Below, in pieces: positions 21,841-32,570 of a stretch of DNA of 64,000 nt. Origin of the DNA: Garcia nutans (lineage: Eukaryota > Streptophyta > Magnoliopsida > Malpighiales > Euphorbiaceae). The stretch spans positions 35,890,001 through 35,954,000 of the forward strand of contig CANTUV010000008.1 of the NCBI GenBank assembly GCA_947685225.1. Direction: 5' to 3'. The stretch's first letter is position 1, and each line of letters opens with the position of its first letter. The translations under genes were made by a program, and so were the position numbers. Under the pieces are notes generated by a model. The model saw only the letters and a list, made by a program, of their open reading frames with translations. It had not been told where the DNA came from and ran no database searches.

Positions 21841-22592
21841 CTTCAACCTCTAAAAGTATGCAATCATTCAAAGTTTGTACTCACCTCTAAAAGTAACAAC
21901 ACCACTTCAACCTTCTCTTCCAAGATATCCCTCAATCCTTGGATTGGGTTGTAACACCCTTATACCCTATATATGTACAATACATATTTTCAGCATATGT
22001 AAAATATGCATATACGGTATAAAAATGTCACAAACCGGTTTTATAAAAAATTTTCACATTTCCAATTTAAAATTTTTAATTCTAAAAATATAAAAATTAA
22101 ATAGATTATAAATATTCTTTACTTATTATAAGAACCTAAAATAAATAATATATGTATAAATCTCTGGGAAAAATTCACCAGAGTTTTGTCTGTATTTTGG
22201 ATATCCCAAAATTTAGCAATTACTCAACCTGCAAAAAGAAAACAATCCCAAATAATTTCCAATTACCATCTCAACCATACTTCTCAATTTCACCAAGTTT
22301 CTCAAACATCTATACATATAGATATATATATATATATATTTTAAAACACATTTACTCTCCCATTTCAAATATTTTGACCCAAACATTCTTTATAACATAC
22401 AATACATAAAATTCAAAACATAATTTATTATGCATAATACTCAAAATGTACAATAACATAAGAATATATACATGCTGCTGGTAGTGTTTCTGATCTCGAT
22501 AGCAACTCAACAAGCTTAACAATAATTCTAGACCCGACCTGGTCTAGAGGAACTGGGTCTACCCTGTCACCTGCACGATGGAAACAATCTCG

Positions 22593-22608
22593 CTAAGCCG
22601 AAGCTTAG
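22593..22608 (-). other. Conserved LTR hairpin, Y left LTR (TTCG loop)
   Basis: On the minus strand CTAAGC and GCTTAG pair around TTCG, giving a C(UUCG)G tetraloop in RNA. The right LTR has the same at 33219-33234. Confidence 0.75.
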
Positions 22609-24502
22609 TGATACAAACTTTGATAATACCAATATAACTCAATGCAATACTAAATGTACAATGCATATAGATGTCACATCAATCCACTGTCTTATATTTT
22701 TTAAATATTTCATAATTCACATTAAAACAAAGACAAGCATGGGCCCAAAAAGGATCTAATATGCTATTTAAATTTCAGAGTTGCTGCTTTGGTCCATAAT
22801 GACACCATGTGTCTAGCCCCATAGGCAATATATCCAAGGATAATGTAACAGCCCCAGTCTCTTGGACTTCAACCCGGCTAGACCCTTAGGCCCCAGTATC
22901 TTGGTCCTCAACCCGGCTAGACTGCTACAGTTTTTTATGCTTACGACCCAGTCTTTTCACCCCAAAAACATCATTTTTATTAGCTGGCTTGGCTTACGAC
23001 CCAGTCTTTTCACCATTCCAGCGTGTAGCCCGTAGACAATCATAGGCATGCCGTCAAACCCAGAACTCTGAAAATTGAATAACATACTAGGCACACAATT
23101 TATTCATATTTCTCATTCTTAATCTCTTTCTCATTTTCATATATTCAATCTAGGCACATTGCCTTATTTTCACATTTTTTTCTCACTTTTCTTATTTTTC
23201 ACATCTTACTCATTTTTTCACTTTTCTCATTTCTATCAATATCAATTCATTTCATTATTACACATATCTCATTTTTGCATTCACAACACATTACCCAATT
23301 ACTTTGGGTATTTTCACATAATATGCATATTTCACATTTTACATAATTTAGCCATTATCAATGGCTTTTCACAATGCCTTTAACACATATATGACATTAC
23401 AAATGTCATAGCATATTATTCATACACAATCAATGAACCAAGTAGCTTAACACATTTTTAAACCAAAATGTGTTAAGTCCAAATGTTATGCAAATATAGA
23501 CATTATATTCAAAGTTTGTACATACCTCCACTAGCAACCCAAAGCAAGCTAAAAACAACCTTCAATCCAATCTTTCCAACTTGCCCTTCACCACTGGGAT
23601 GAAGCAAATCAACGTCACTCAATGCCTAAACCAAATGTGATAGAAAATAATCATTTAGTATCACATTTAATGGCATTTCCAACATTAAACCATAATTACA
23701 CATCACTCCGACAAATTTTCAAAAATTTAGCTTTCCTTACTTCAACATTAGAATTTCATTCTACTACAATTAAATTAGTGTTTTAAGTTTATTTATATTA
23801 TTAAAAACATATTTTAATACATTTAAATCATTTACATAATAAAAATACACTCTTATACACAAAATCTAAAAAATGGCATAACCTTCCCCCATTGAAGGTT
23901 TTCCATTCCAACACAATCCATTACTCATTCCAAGCTTATATTCATCACTTTTAACACTAAACAACATGCTTAAACAAATAAAATTACACAATTCAACCAC
24001 TTTGGAAAATCACTTTTCCAAAACCCTAAATCTCCACTTCCATTCTCAAACTCCAACCCAACACCACCAAATCCAATATTTGACTTTAAAATACTTTTTT
24101 ATGAATTAAAACAACTCATTTGGAAACAATTTTCATAATTAAAGTTCATGTTTTCAAAACCCTAAAAATTCATAACCCTAAATTCTCTCTCTTCACTATT
24201 CTTTAACCAAACTCCATCATCTCTTCAATCTAACATTAGAATTATTGTTAACTACCCAAAATAACATCATACACACCAATTCCACTAATTATAACATACT
24301 ACATCAAAATCTCAAAACTCACATAATTCAAATTTCCAAGGAATTCAAAAAAAAGAGATGGAAACTTACTAATTTTGGTAGAAATCACAAAAAAATCTAC
24401 TTGAAACTTGTTAATTCCTTCAATTTGTGGAGTATGGAAGAAGCAAAATCCTTGGTCTTTAAGCTCCCACGGAACACATGTTCTTGAAGAAGAAGATGAA
24501 GA

Positions 24503-24510
24503 CTTTTATA
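24503..24510 (-). promoter_or_regulatory. Candidate TATA box, Y left LTR
   Basis: Minus-strand TATAAAAG; the same box is at 35148-35155 in the right LTR, followed in both by a CTT-rich stretch. Confidence 0.5.
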
Positions 24511-24884
24511 TTATTTTCCTTTCATCTTTTTTTTAACCACATATATATATTAAAATAATTTAATATTAAATTATTAAATTATTTTTTAATAAATTAAAAG
24601 TTCTAATTTTCCTCATCCATTCAAAAATAATTTGTTTTTGAATTATTTTATTAATTTTGAATTTATAAGATTTAATTACTAAAATACCCTTTTCTTTTAA
24701 AAAGTGTTGACTTTTATATGTTATGTATATTTTGCATATATATCATATATATATTCCTCTTTTTCATTTAAAATTCCTTCATTTTTCATTTAAAATCATT
24801 AATTTAATTTATCCTTTTAAATTATAATTTATTTTATCAAAATTTTCAAAAATGAGAAATTTTCAAAAATTTTAGGATGTTACA

Positions 24885-24921
24885 ATTTTCTCCCCCTAAA
24901 ACAAATTTCGACCTCGAAATT
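24885..24921 (-). other. PPT and adjoining hairpin of Y
   Basis: The minus strand reads TTTAGGGGGAGAAAAT directly before the 3' LTR. Just upstream lies AATTTCG/CGAAATT with a 4-base loop (24904-24921), a perfect 7-bp stem. V has the same at 50543-50560, and X has it with one mismatch. Confidence 0.75.
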
Positions 24922-24929
24922 ACCTGTCC

Positions 24930-25579
24930 TCAAGTCTGGAACAAATGGGAAAACTGACTCTCCATCGCTTGCTCACTTTCCCAGGTCGCCTCCTTAGTGG
25001 TATGATTTTTCCAAAGGACTTTCACTAATGGCACCCTCTTATTCCTCAATTCTTTAACCTCTCGTGCCAAAATCGCCACTGGTTCTTCCTCGTAAGTCAG
25101 ATCGGGACTCACCTCAATGGACTCCACTGACAAGATATGAGATGGATCAGACCTATATCTTTAAAGCATCGAGACATGGAAAACATTATGTATTCGATCC
25201 AACTCAGGCGGCAAAGCTAGTCTATAAGACACTGGACCAACTCTCTCCAATACCTCATATGGTCCTATGAAACGAGGACTCAACTTCCTTTTGCTGCCAA
25301 ATCTCAAAATCTTCTTCCATGGAGACACCTTCAGAAATACTTTATCTCCCACGTTGATATATATGTCTCTTCTCTTTAAATCTGAATAGGATTTCTATCG
25401 GTCTGAAGCTGCTTTCAAACGACCCCGAATCACCTTCACTTTCTCCTCTGTTTCCTTAATCAAATCGGGACCAACCAGTTTACCTTCTCCAACTTCATCC
25501 CAACACAAAGGTGTCCTGCATCTCCTGCCATATAAAGCCTCATAAGGAGTCATGCCAATACTAGACTTATGACTGTTGT
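24930..25579 (-). pseudogene. Y pol C-terminus: integrase C-domain and chromodomain
   Basis: This is the part of pol downstream of the Z insertion. It contains YEALYGRRC (about 25540), the GPY/F module GPYEVLERVGPVSYRL (about 25265-25220) and a C-terminal chromodomain with VKVLWKNHTTKEATWE (about 25030-24980), ending at 24930 with a stop. The chromodomain steers integration to heterochromatin in chromoviruses. In-frame stops near 25400 and 25160 break the frame. Confidence 0.85.
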
Positions 25580-27421
25580 TGTAATATCCTCATGTATGCC
25601 CTAGAAGTCTTGGTTATGTTGTTGTTATTGTTGATGTTGTTGTTAGTGTTGTTGTTGTTATATATTGGATTGAATATATGTGTTAAATTGTAAGAGAAAA
25701 GAAATGGGAAGAGAATGTATATGTATATGTGTTTTGGAGAAGAAATTTAGGGTTTAGAGACAAATGTATATGTTGTGTATATGATGATATATATAAAATA
25801 TAGATTGGTCAAATATAGAGTCAATGCAAGAAGATATTTTTGTGGAATGTGCAATTACATATAAGGGCTTAGATGAGACAAAAGGTTAGTCAAATGGTGA
25901 AGGGTGTTTTAGTAATTGCAAGGTTAAAAACACTTAATGGATATAAGAAGCCAAATTTGACTTTGCTCTTCATATTTTCTTCTTCTCTTCATGTGTGGCC
26001 GGATTCTCCATAGACAAAGAGAGAAAGAGAGGTGATCTTGAGGTTTGAAGCAAATTGAAGAAGAAATCAAGGGTGTTGGTTAGAGATTTGTGGAATTCTT
26101 CATTTAAGGTAAGTTTTCTCTTGATTTCTCTTGTTCTATTTGGAATTTTGTTTGAGTTTGATGGAGTGTGTTTGTGTATGGTGTGTGTAAAAGTGTTGAA
26201 ATGGAATTAAAGATAAAAAGCTAGGTTGGTGTTGGTGATGGAAGAGTAAGAGTTGTGTTTAGTGAATTTTTTTCTGTTTTATAATTAGTAAAGGCTGTGA
26301 CTTGTATGATTTTTAATTAATTATAAAAAAATGTTCTTGAAGTGAATTTTTGATATGTTGTGCCTCTATGAGTCTAGAATGACTGAAAAATATGTTGATT
26401 CGATTTTGGAATGGTTATGAGTTTAGAAAGATTATTTTTATTAGACCTGTTCCAGCAGGTACCTTAACTGAGACAGCTATATTTCGGGATTTTTAATAAA
26501 ATGTAGAAAAATCATATCCAATTGAATTTTGGATATGTTGTTGCTTAGTGAGTCTAGTATTTGAGAAAAATAATTTGGAACCACGTTGATTGAATTTGAT
26601 TTATGGAATTCACAAAGTTCAGAACTGCTGCCAGGATGCAGGGCAATTGGGGCAGTCTGGTTAGGTGAACTATTTGACCAAGATTTTGAGTTCAGTTTGA
26701 TCTGAAATTTTAAAGGAATGATTTTAAGATACAAAACTAAATTCTGTAAAAATTTTAGAATTTTTAGTCAAGTAGATTATTTTATACAATTTTTCAAAAT
26801 AAGGATAAAATGGAGTCTAAAACCAGAATGTACTATTCATATGGTCATTTTGCTAATATTCCTTTTGGATTAGATTGTGAAGAGGTTGAATTGCCCTAAC
26901 CGTGTCCCTCAAGTGGCTGCCCGTGTCCCTCAATTGTGTGGGTTAGGGTTTTAATTCTTTGTTCTTCTTGCATTGCTTTGGTTCTCCAAAGGTAGGTTGG
27001 TCCTTAAACCTAACCCTAAACACTTTAAACACACTTGAATCAATGAATGATATAATCAAATGCATGTATAAGGTCCTAAAACTATGAATCATATCAATTG
27101 TTCTTTGCCCTAATTGCATTGTTGAGATTGAACAATGTTATGTTATGTATTGTGAATGGTAATGTGTTTCATGAGTAATATACATTGAAATTGAAATGTA
27201 TATCAAAGATGCAATGATAATTTAAATAAGACATGATATGAGACAATGCCATTGTGATTGGCTATGATGATGATATTGAAAGAAAGAAGGCATGTTTGCC
27301 TAAATGTGATGAGAATTTGAGAATGGAAATGGTAACTATATAATAAATGAATTGTTTATTTAATATGTTATTCAGTTTCAGAGTTCTGGATTTGGGTGGC
27401 ATGCCTAAGAAATGATGAAAG

Positions 27422-27599
27422 GTAACAGTCTTGCCGGGTTGAGGATCTCCTCATATGTGTTGAGTTGATGGTCCAAGAGACTGGGTCTGTTACACTATGA
27501 GAATTGTGAATATGAGATATATGATTTGTAACAGTCTTGCCGGGTTGAGGATCTCCTCATATGTGTTGAGTTGATGGTCCAAGAGACTGGGTCTGTTAC
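27422..27599 (+). repeat. Tandem GTAACAG...CTGTTAC module (Z)
   Basis: Two 72-bp modules, 27422-27493 and 27528-27599, spaced 106 bp. Each begins GTAACAGTC and ends GTCTGTTAC, so its ends can pair (8 of 9 positions). Inside are 'ttgccgggttgagg' and 'gtccaagagactgg'. Confidence 0.8.
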
Positions 27600-27960
27600 A
27601 CTATCCATGGATAGAGATACATGTATATACATTGCCTACGGGCGTGATTATTGTGACTATGAACCAAAGCAGTAACTCTGAACTCTGAATATCGTATTAA
27701 ATACTTGTTGGGCCCATACGTGTCAAGGTTATATGAATGTCTTAAATAATGTTATGAGTTAATGAAATGAGATGTTGTTTATTGAGTATGATTGATTAAT
27801 GTTGAATGTGGAAAGATGTTGAAATGTGGTATGCTCATATGACTATGATTTGTGAAATGCATAATTATGTGGTTAACTTTATATTTATGATGTTGATCTT
27901 ATCAATAACATATGTGACATTGCATTACATTAAAGCATACCATTAGTATGTTTTATCTTA

Positions 27961-27998
27961 CTAAGCCGTTGGCTTAGCGCGATAGTGTTTAATCGCGC
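27961..27998 (+). other. Twin hairpins of LTR Z
   Basis: Hairpin 1 pairs CTAAGCC with GGCTTAG around GTT (27961-27977). Hairpin 2 pairs GCGCGAT with ATCGCGC around an 8-base loop (27977-27998). They lie about 430 bp before the LTR end. Equivalent structures with changed but paired bases occur in W and V. Confidence 0.8.
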
Positions 27999-28394
27999 AG
28001 GTAATAGAGTGGATAGAGTTGAACCCGAGAGTTCATCAAGACCAAGTGAGAGTAGACCTTGAAGAATCCATTTTGGGAGCTTAAAGATCAGAGCAGACTT
28101 GCCAATCATGTATATTTCTTTATATTTTGTAAAGAAATGTTTAATATGTAAATATGTACATATTTTATAACTTCCGCTGTGTAATATTTAAATGTATATA
28201 TATATATAACTAATATGTTTTGTCTTATAAGTAAATGATCTACTTTTCTATAATGTATAATGATAAGGGTATTGTATCAAGTTTAAAGTGTTTTGAATGT
28301 TAAGAAAACCGTAGCATCCCTATGTTTGATGCACTTATGCTACAATGTTGTAGTTGTAGTGTGTGGGCATTGGATATGGGGGTGTTACAGTTGT

Positions 28395-29126
28395 TATAAG
28401 CAAACTCAATTAATGGCAAAAATCTGTCCCAATTCCCAGTAAAATCAATGATACCGCTCCTCAACATATCCTCCAGAATTTGTATCACTCTCTCTAACTG
28501 TCCATCTGTCTGAGGATGAAAATCAGTACTAAAATGTAATTGAGAACCCAAAGCATCATGCAAACACTTCCAAAACCTCAAAGTAAACCGAGGATCTCGA
28601 TCTGACACCAAAGAAACTGGGACTCCATGCAACCTGACTATCTCATTGATATACAGCTCAACCAATCTCTCAAGAGAATAATCCATCCGAACTGGAAGAA
28701 AATGAGCTATCTTTGTCATTCGATCAACTATCACCCAGATTGCATCATGCTTCTTCTTAGTCAAAGGTAGTCCAGTCACAAAATCCATTTCACTCGCTCC
28801 CATTTCCATTATGGCACTAATAAAGGTTGGAGCAACCCTGAAGGAACTTGGTGCTCAGCCTTCACTTTCTAGCAAGTGAGACATCTGAATACAAACTCTG
28901 CTATGTCCCTCTTCATACCTGACCACCAATAATGTCGCTTCAAGTCCTGATACATCTTGGTACTCCCAGGGTGCATAGCAAAAAGTGACTGATGTGCTTC
29001 CTCTAATATCATTCTTTTCAATTCTGCATCATTAGGAATACACAATCTATCTTTGTACCATAGACTGCCATCATCCCTCATATAAAAGTCTCGACTCTCC
29101 CCCTTCTGACAAACCAACATAATTTT
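28395..29126 (-). pseudogene. Y integrase: zinc-binding and catalytic domains
   Basis: The HHCC module runs from HQSLFAMHPGSTKMY to CLTC (about 29000-28872). The catalytic core follows: MDFVTGLP with the first Asp (about 28782), SDRDPRF with the second (about 28603), and GQLERVIQ with the Glu (about 28500). Stops at 28869-28871 and 28827-28829 region and a frameshift near 28800 separate the two domains. The core is then cut by the solo LTR Z after NN, 5 bp duplicated. Integrase would join element DNA to the chromosome; this one cannot be made whole. Confidence 0.85.
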
Positions 29127-30863
29127 CTAAATTCTCTCATCTGCCAACTGAGCCTCCCTAATATGATCCAACAACACTAGCCTCAACTGCAACTGAGCCA
29201 TCAAAGCACCATCATCAGAAGATTCAAATCTAGCATGCAACGCTCTCAACTCAACAAGCAACGAGAGCGAATAAGCAGTCAAACCTGCCAAAGACTTTCG
29301 ACTCAAGGCATCAGTAACAACATTTGCCTTACCAGGATGATAATCAATCAAACAGTCATAGTCTTTAATCAACTCTAACCACCGTCTCTGCCAAAGATTT
29401 AGCTCCCTCTGAACACCCAGGTATTTCAAACTCTTGTGATCCGTATAATTGAAACACTTTTCCCCATACAAGTAATGCCGCCAAATCGTCAAGGCAAAAA
29501 CTATTACTGCTAATTCCAAATCATGTGTCGGATAATTCAGCTCATGCGGTTTCAACTGTCGAGAGGCATAAGCAATGACTCTACCCTCTTGCATCAAAAC
29601 ACAACCTAAACCATTATGTGAAGCATCACTGTATATCACATATGGTTTACCTTCCACAGGCAGGGTAAGGACAGGAGCTTGAGTCAACATCTCCCTCAGC
29701 TGCTCAAAACTCGTTTGACACCGACCTGTCCACACAAATTTAACTCCTTTTCGAAGTAATCTGGTGAGTGGCATAGCTATTATAGAAAAACCCTTCAAAA
29801 ATCGACGATAATATCCTGCCAATCCCAGAAAACTTCTAACCTCTGTCACAGTCTTCGGTGGACTCCAATTCAAGATAGCCTCAATTTTACTCGGATCAAC
29901 TCTAATACCCTCTGCTAAAACCACATGACCAAGAAAAGCTACCTGATCGAGCCAGAACTCACACTTAGACAGCTTAGCATACAACTGCTTCTCCCTCAGA
30001 GTCTGCAATACGATCCGCAAATGTCTATCATGATCCTCCTCATTACGTGAATACACCAAGATGTCATCAATGAAGACCAACAAAAACTGATCTAAAAATG
30101 ATCTGAATACCCTGTTCATCAAATCCATAAAAGCTGCTGGTGCATTCGTCAATCAAAAGGGCATCACCAGAAACTCATAATGCCCATACCTCATGCGAAA
30201 AGCTGTCTTGGGTACATCGACATCTCTGACTCTCAATTGATGGTACCCTGATCTCAGATCAATCATAGAGAATACTATTGCTCCCTTCAACTGATCAAAG
30301 AGATCATCTATCCGAGGCAAAGGATACTTGTTCTTGATGGTCACCTTATTCAACTGCCTATAATCAATACACAATCTCATGGTGCCATCTTTCTTCTTCG
30401 CAAACAACACAGGCACTCTCCACGGGGACACACTAGGGTGAATAAACCCTTTATCCAATAACTCCTGCAATTGCACCTTTAACTCTCTCAACTCAGCAGG
30501 TGCCATCCGATAAGGGGTGATAAAGATTGGAGTGGTACTAGGCAACAAATCGATACCAAACTCCACTTCTCTCTTAGGAGGTACCCCTTGCAACTCATCA
30601 GGGAAAACATCTAGAAACTCGGCAACTATGGGTATACTTTCAAGTAGGGATCCCACTACTCTAGTATCTACAACATGAGCAAGATAAGCCTCACATCCCT
30701 TCCGAATCATCCTCCCATTTGAAACAGCTGAAACAAACATAGATGAAAGATACCTTTGCTCACCAGATCCCATCACATCCCTACCATCACGTGTTCTCAA
30801 AGTAACACATTTCTTCTGACAGTCTACCACAGCCCCATGCTTGGATAACCAATCCATGCCCAA
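29127..30863 (-). pseudogene. Y reverse transcriptase and RNase H
   Basis: From 30863: GMDWLSKHGAVVDC (end of protease), then RT with RLCIDYRQLNKVTIKNKYPL (about 30375), SMIDLRSGYHQLRVRDVDV (about 30270), the catalytic FIDDILVYS (about 30072) and FLGHVV (about 29945). RNase H has VIYSDASHNGLGCVL (about 29640), the Glu in THDLELAV (about 29520) and YTDHKSLKYLG (about 29440). A single TGA at 30153-30155 falls in the conserved MPFxLTNAP block where glycine is expected; the frame is otherwise continuous. A stop at 29127-29129 ends it before integrase. Confidence 0.9.
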
Positions 30864-30920
30864 AATCAGATCATATTCCCTGAAAGGCGTCTCAATCAGG
30901 TCACCGAGAAACTCCTCATC

Positions 30921-31376
30921 CTAAACAACAACTGGACTATCTCGGTGCACCTTGCTCACCACAACACTATGCTCTAAAGAATTTGTCACCAAGACATCAA
31001 ATCCTAGGGACTTAGAATGCAATTCATTCATAGGCAAGATGGATGCACTTATGTATGAATGCGTAGATCCAGGATCTAATAAAGCAAGGACTGAAATACC
31101 AAATAAAGAAAATGTACCCGCAATGATGGTTGAAACATCCGGCTGCCTCTGCATCACATAAACTAGCTGAGATGGCCCAGCCTCATCTGGCCTACTGCCT
31201 CTAGATGTAGATCCTCCTCTCTGACTAAACCTAGGGCGACCACCTCTACTAAAACCTCTGCCACCACGACCCCCTCTGACACTGGGTCGAGAAGATGCAG
31301 TATCTGCCTGCCTAACCTCTGGTGGCTCAGGACAATCTCTGATAAAATGGTCTGATGACCCACATCTAAAACACAC
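30921..31376 (-). pseudogene. Y nucleocapsid knuckle and aspartic protease
   Basis: The frame starts MCFRCGSSDHFIRDC, a canonical CCHC knuckle C-x2-C-x4-H-x4-C (31376-31330). An Arg/Gly-rich linker follows. The protease active-site region reads LLDPGSTHSYIS (about 31100), where Asp-Pro-Gly replaces the more common Asp-Ser-Gly, as in some plant chromoviruses. It ends at a TAG at 30921-30923 inside the protease. Confidence 0.8.
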
Positions 31377-32402
31377 TCCTAAAGCACCTCTCCACCAGCA
31401 GACACCTCCGTGTACTCTACCACAATGAACGTAAGTAGGTGGAGTAGGTCTTTAAGCCACTGGAGTCGGAGCACTAGCCACTGAAACTGCAGGTCTCTGT
31501 CTCTGTCTCTGTCTCTGCTACTGCACTGACCTGCCAAACTGCCCCTGACTCCTACTAAACCTCTGAAAATGTCCCCCTCGGCCTCTCTTCACTGATGAAG
31601 ACCCTGCCTCACTCTAGGGTCTTCTAACTCTGGTCTCCTCAACCCTGGCAGCTGCTGCAAGACTCTGTGCCCTCTCAACACTCCTGGTAGCTGCAACTAA
31701 CTGGGAAAAATCCTAATACCAAGAGCCTGCAATGATGCACAAGATAGAGGGTCTCAGTCCCTCCTCAAACCTCCTGCACCTGTCAAACTCGTCATAAATG
31801 ATCCCACCAGCATAGTGACTCAACCGGATAAACTCGATCTCATACTCTGTCACTGTCCTGGTATCCTATCTCAGACTCAGTAACTCCATCTTCTTTGTAT
31901 CTTTATACTCTCTCGGAGTATACTTCTGCTCAAATTCCCGCAGGAAATCATCATAGGTCAGGTCTGGTGGATCATCCAGAGCATATGGAACCCTCTTCCA
32001 CTAATCATATGCATCTCTCTGCAGAAGAGATCTGGCATAATCAAACTTCTCTTCTAGGCTAGCCTGTAATAGAATAAATATCCTTTGAACCTGGTCTAGC
32101 CACTGCTCTACTACAGCAGGATCTGCAGTACCAACAAAGTCCTCAGCCCTATACTTTCTCAGTTTATTATACTGCCTCACCGGCAGCTGCGGCTGCTGCT
32201 GTGGCAGCTGCGGAACTGGAGCCTGCCTCAACAACTCTACCATATGCCATACCCAACCAGGCGAAATCTCATCAGCTGCTGGTCTCATAGGCACAGAAAC
32301 AGACGCCTCACCAGTAAATACAACTCTAGCTCCATCTCTACCCTCATCTGGAGCCATACTCTCTGCACTACCCTCAACAGCCTGATGCGGCCGAGACGCC
32401 AT
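31377..32402 (-). pseudogene. gag: Y gag N-terminal and core region
   Basis: Starts with the ATG at 32402 (MASRPHQAVEGSAESM). A Gln/Pro-rich segment leads to the gag core with FVGTADPAVVEQWLDQVQRI (about 32130). A stop at 32001-32003 follows QRDAYD, and the core continues in the same frame with FEQKYTPREYKD-like and RLSHYAGG-like blocks, with further stops. Most frame breaks are single stops, consistent with decay after insertion. Confidence 0.8.
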
Positions 32403-32550
32403 AACTACCTATATCTGCAAACAAAGCAGAAAATACTATATCAAAGATCAAAAATGACCAGTGTCAATGCATGTATTACAATTAAAAACTATTTTCAAAT
32501 CCCCCATTTCTCTCTCTATCATCCCACCTAGGTCGAGAACCTCAAACCTG

Positions 32551-32563
32551 GGCTCTAATACCA
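32551..32563 (-). other. Primer-binding site of Y, tRNA-iMet
   Basis: Minus strand TGGTATTAGAGCC, one base off TGGTATCAGAGC, the usual PBS for initiator tRNA-Met. It lies 7 bases inside the 5' LTR border. Confidence 0.8.
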
Positions 32564-32570
32564 AAACAAA

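Larger units (their letters stand above)
21950..24884 (-). repeat. Left (3') LTR of Y
   Basis: 2,935 bp, TGTAACACCC to GATGTTACA. It holds the conserved CTAAGC hairpin (22593-22608), a TATAAAAG box on the minus strand (24503-24510), and AT-rich sequence. Confidence 0.9.
25580..28389 (+). mobile_element. Solo LTR Z, V/W/Z family, inserted in Y integrase
   Basis: 2,810 bp from TGTAATATCC to GGTGTTACA, flanked by the perfect TSD GTTGT (25575-25579 and 28390-28394). Its orientation is opposite to Y. It contains no genes. It shares long, nearly identical stretches with W (for example 26100-26930 against 58930-59750) and, in reverse, with V. Two copies of a GTAACAG...CTGTTAC module (27422-27493, 27528-27599) and the twin hairpins (27961-27998) lie in its second half. 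Confidence 0.9.
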
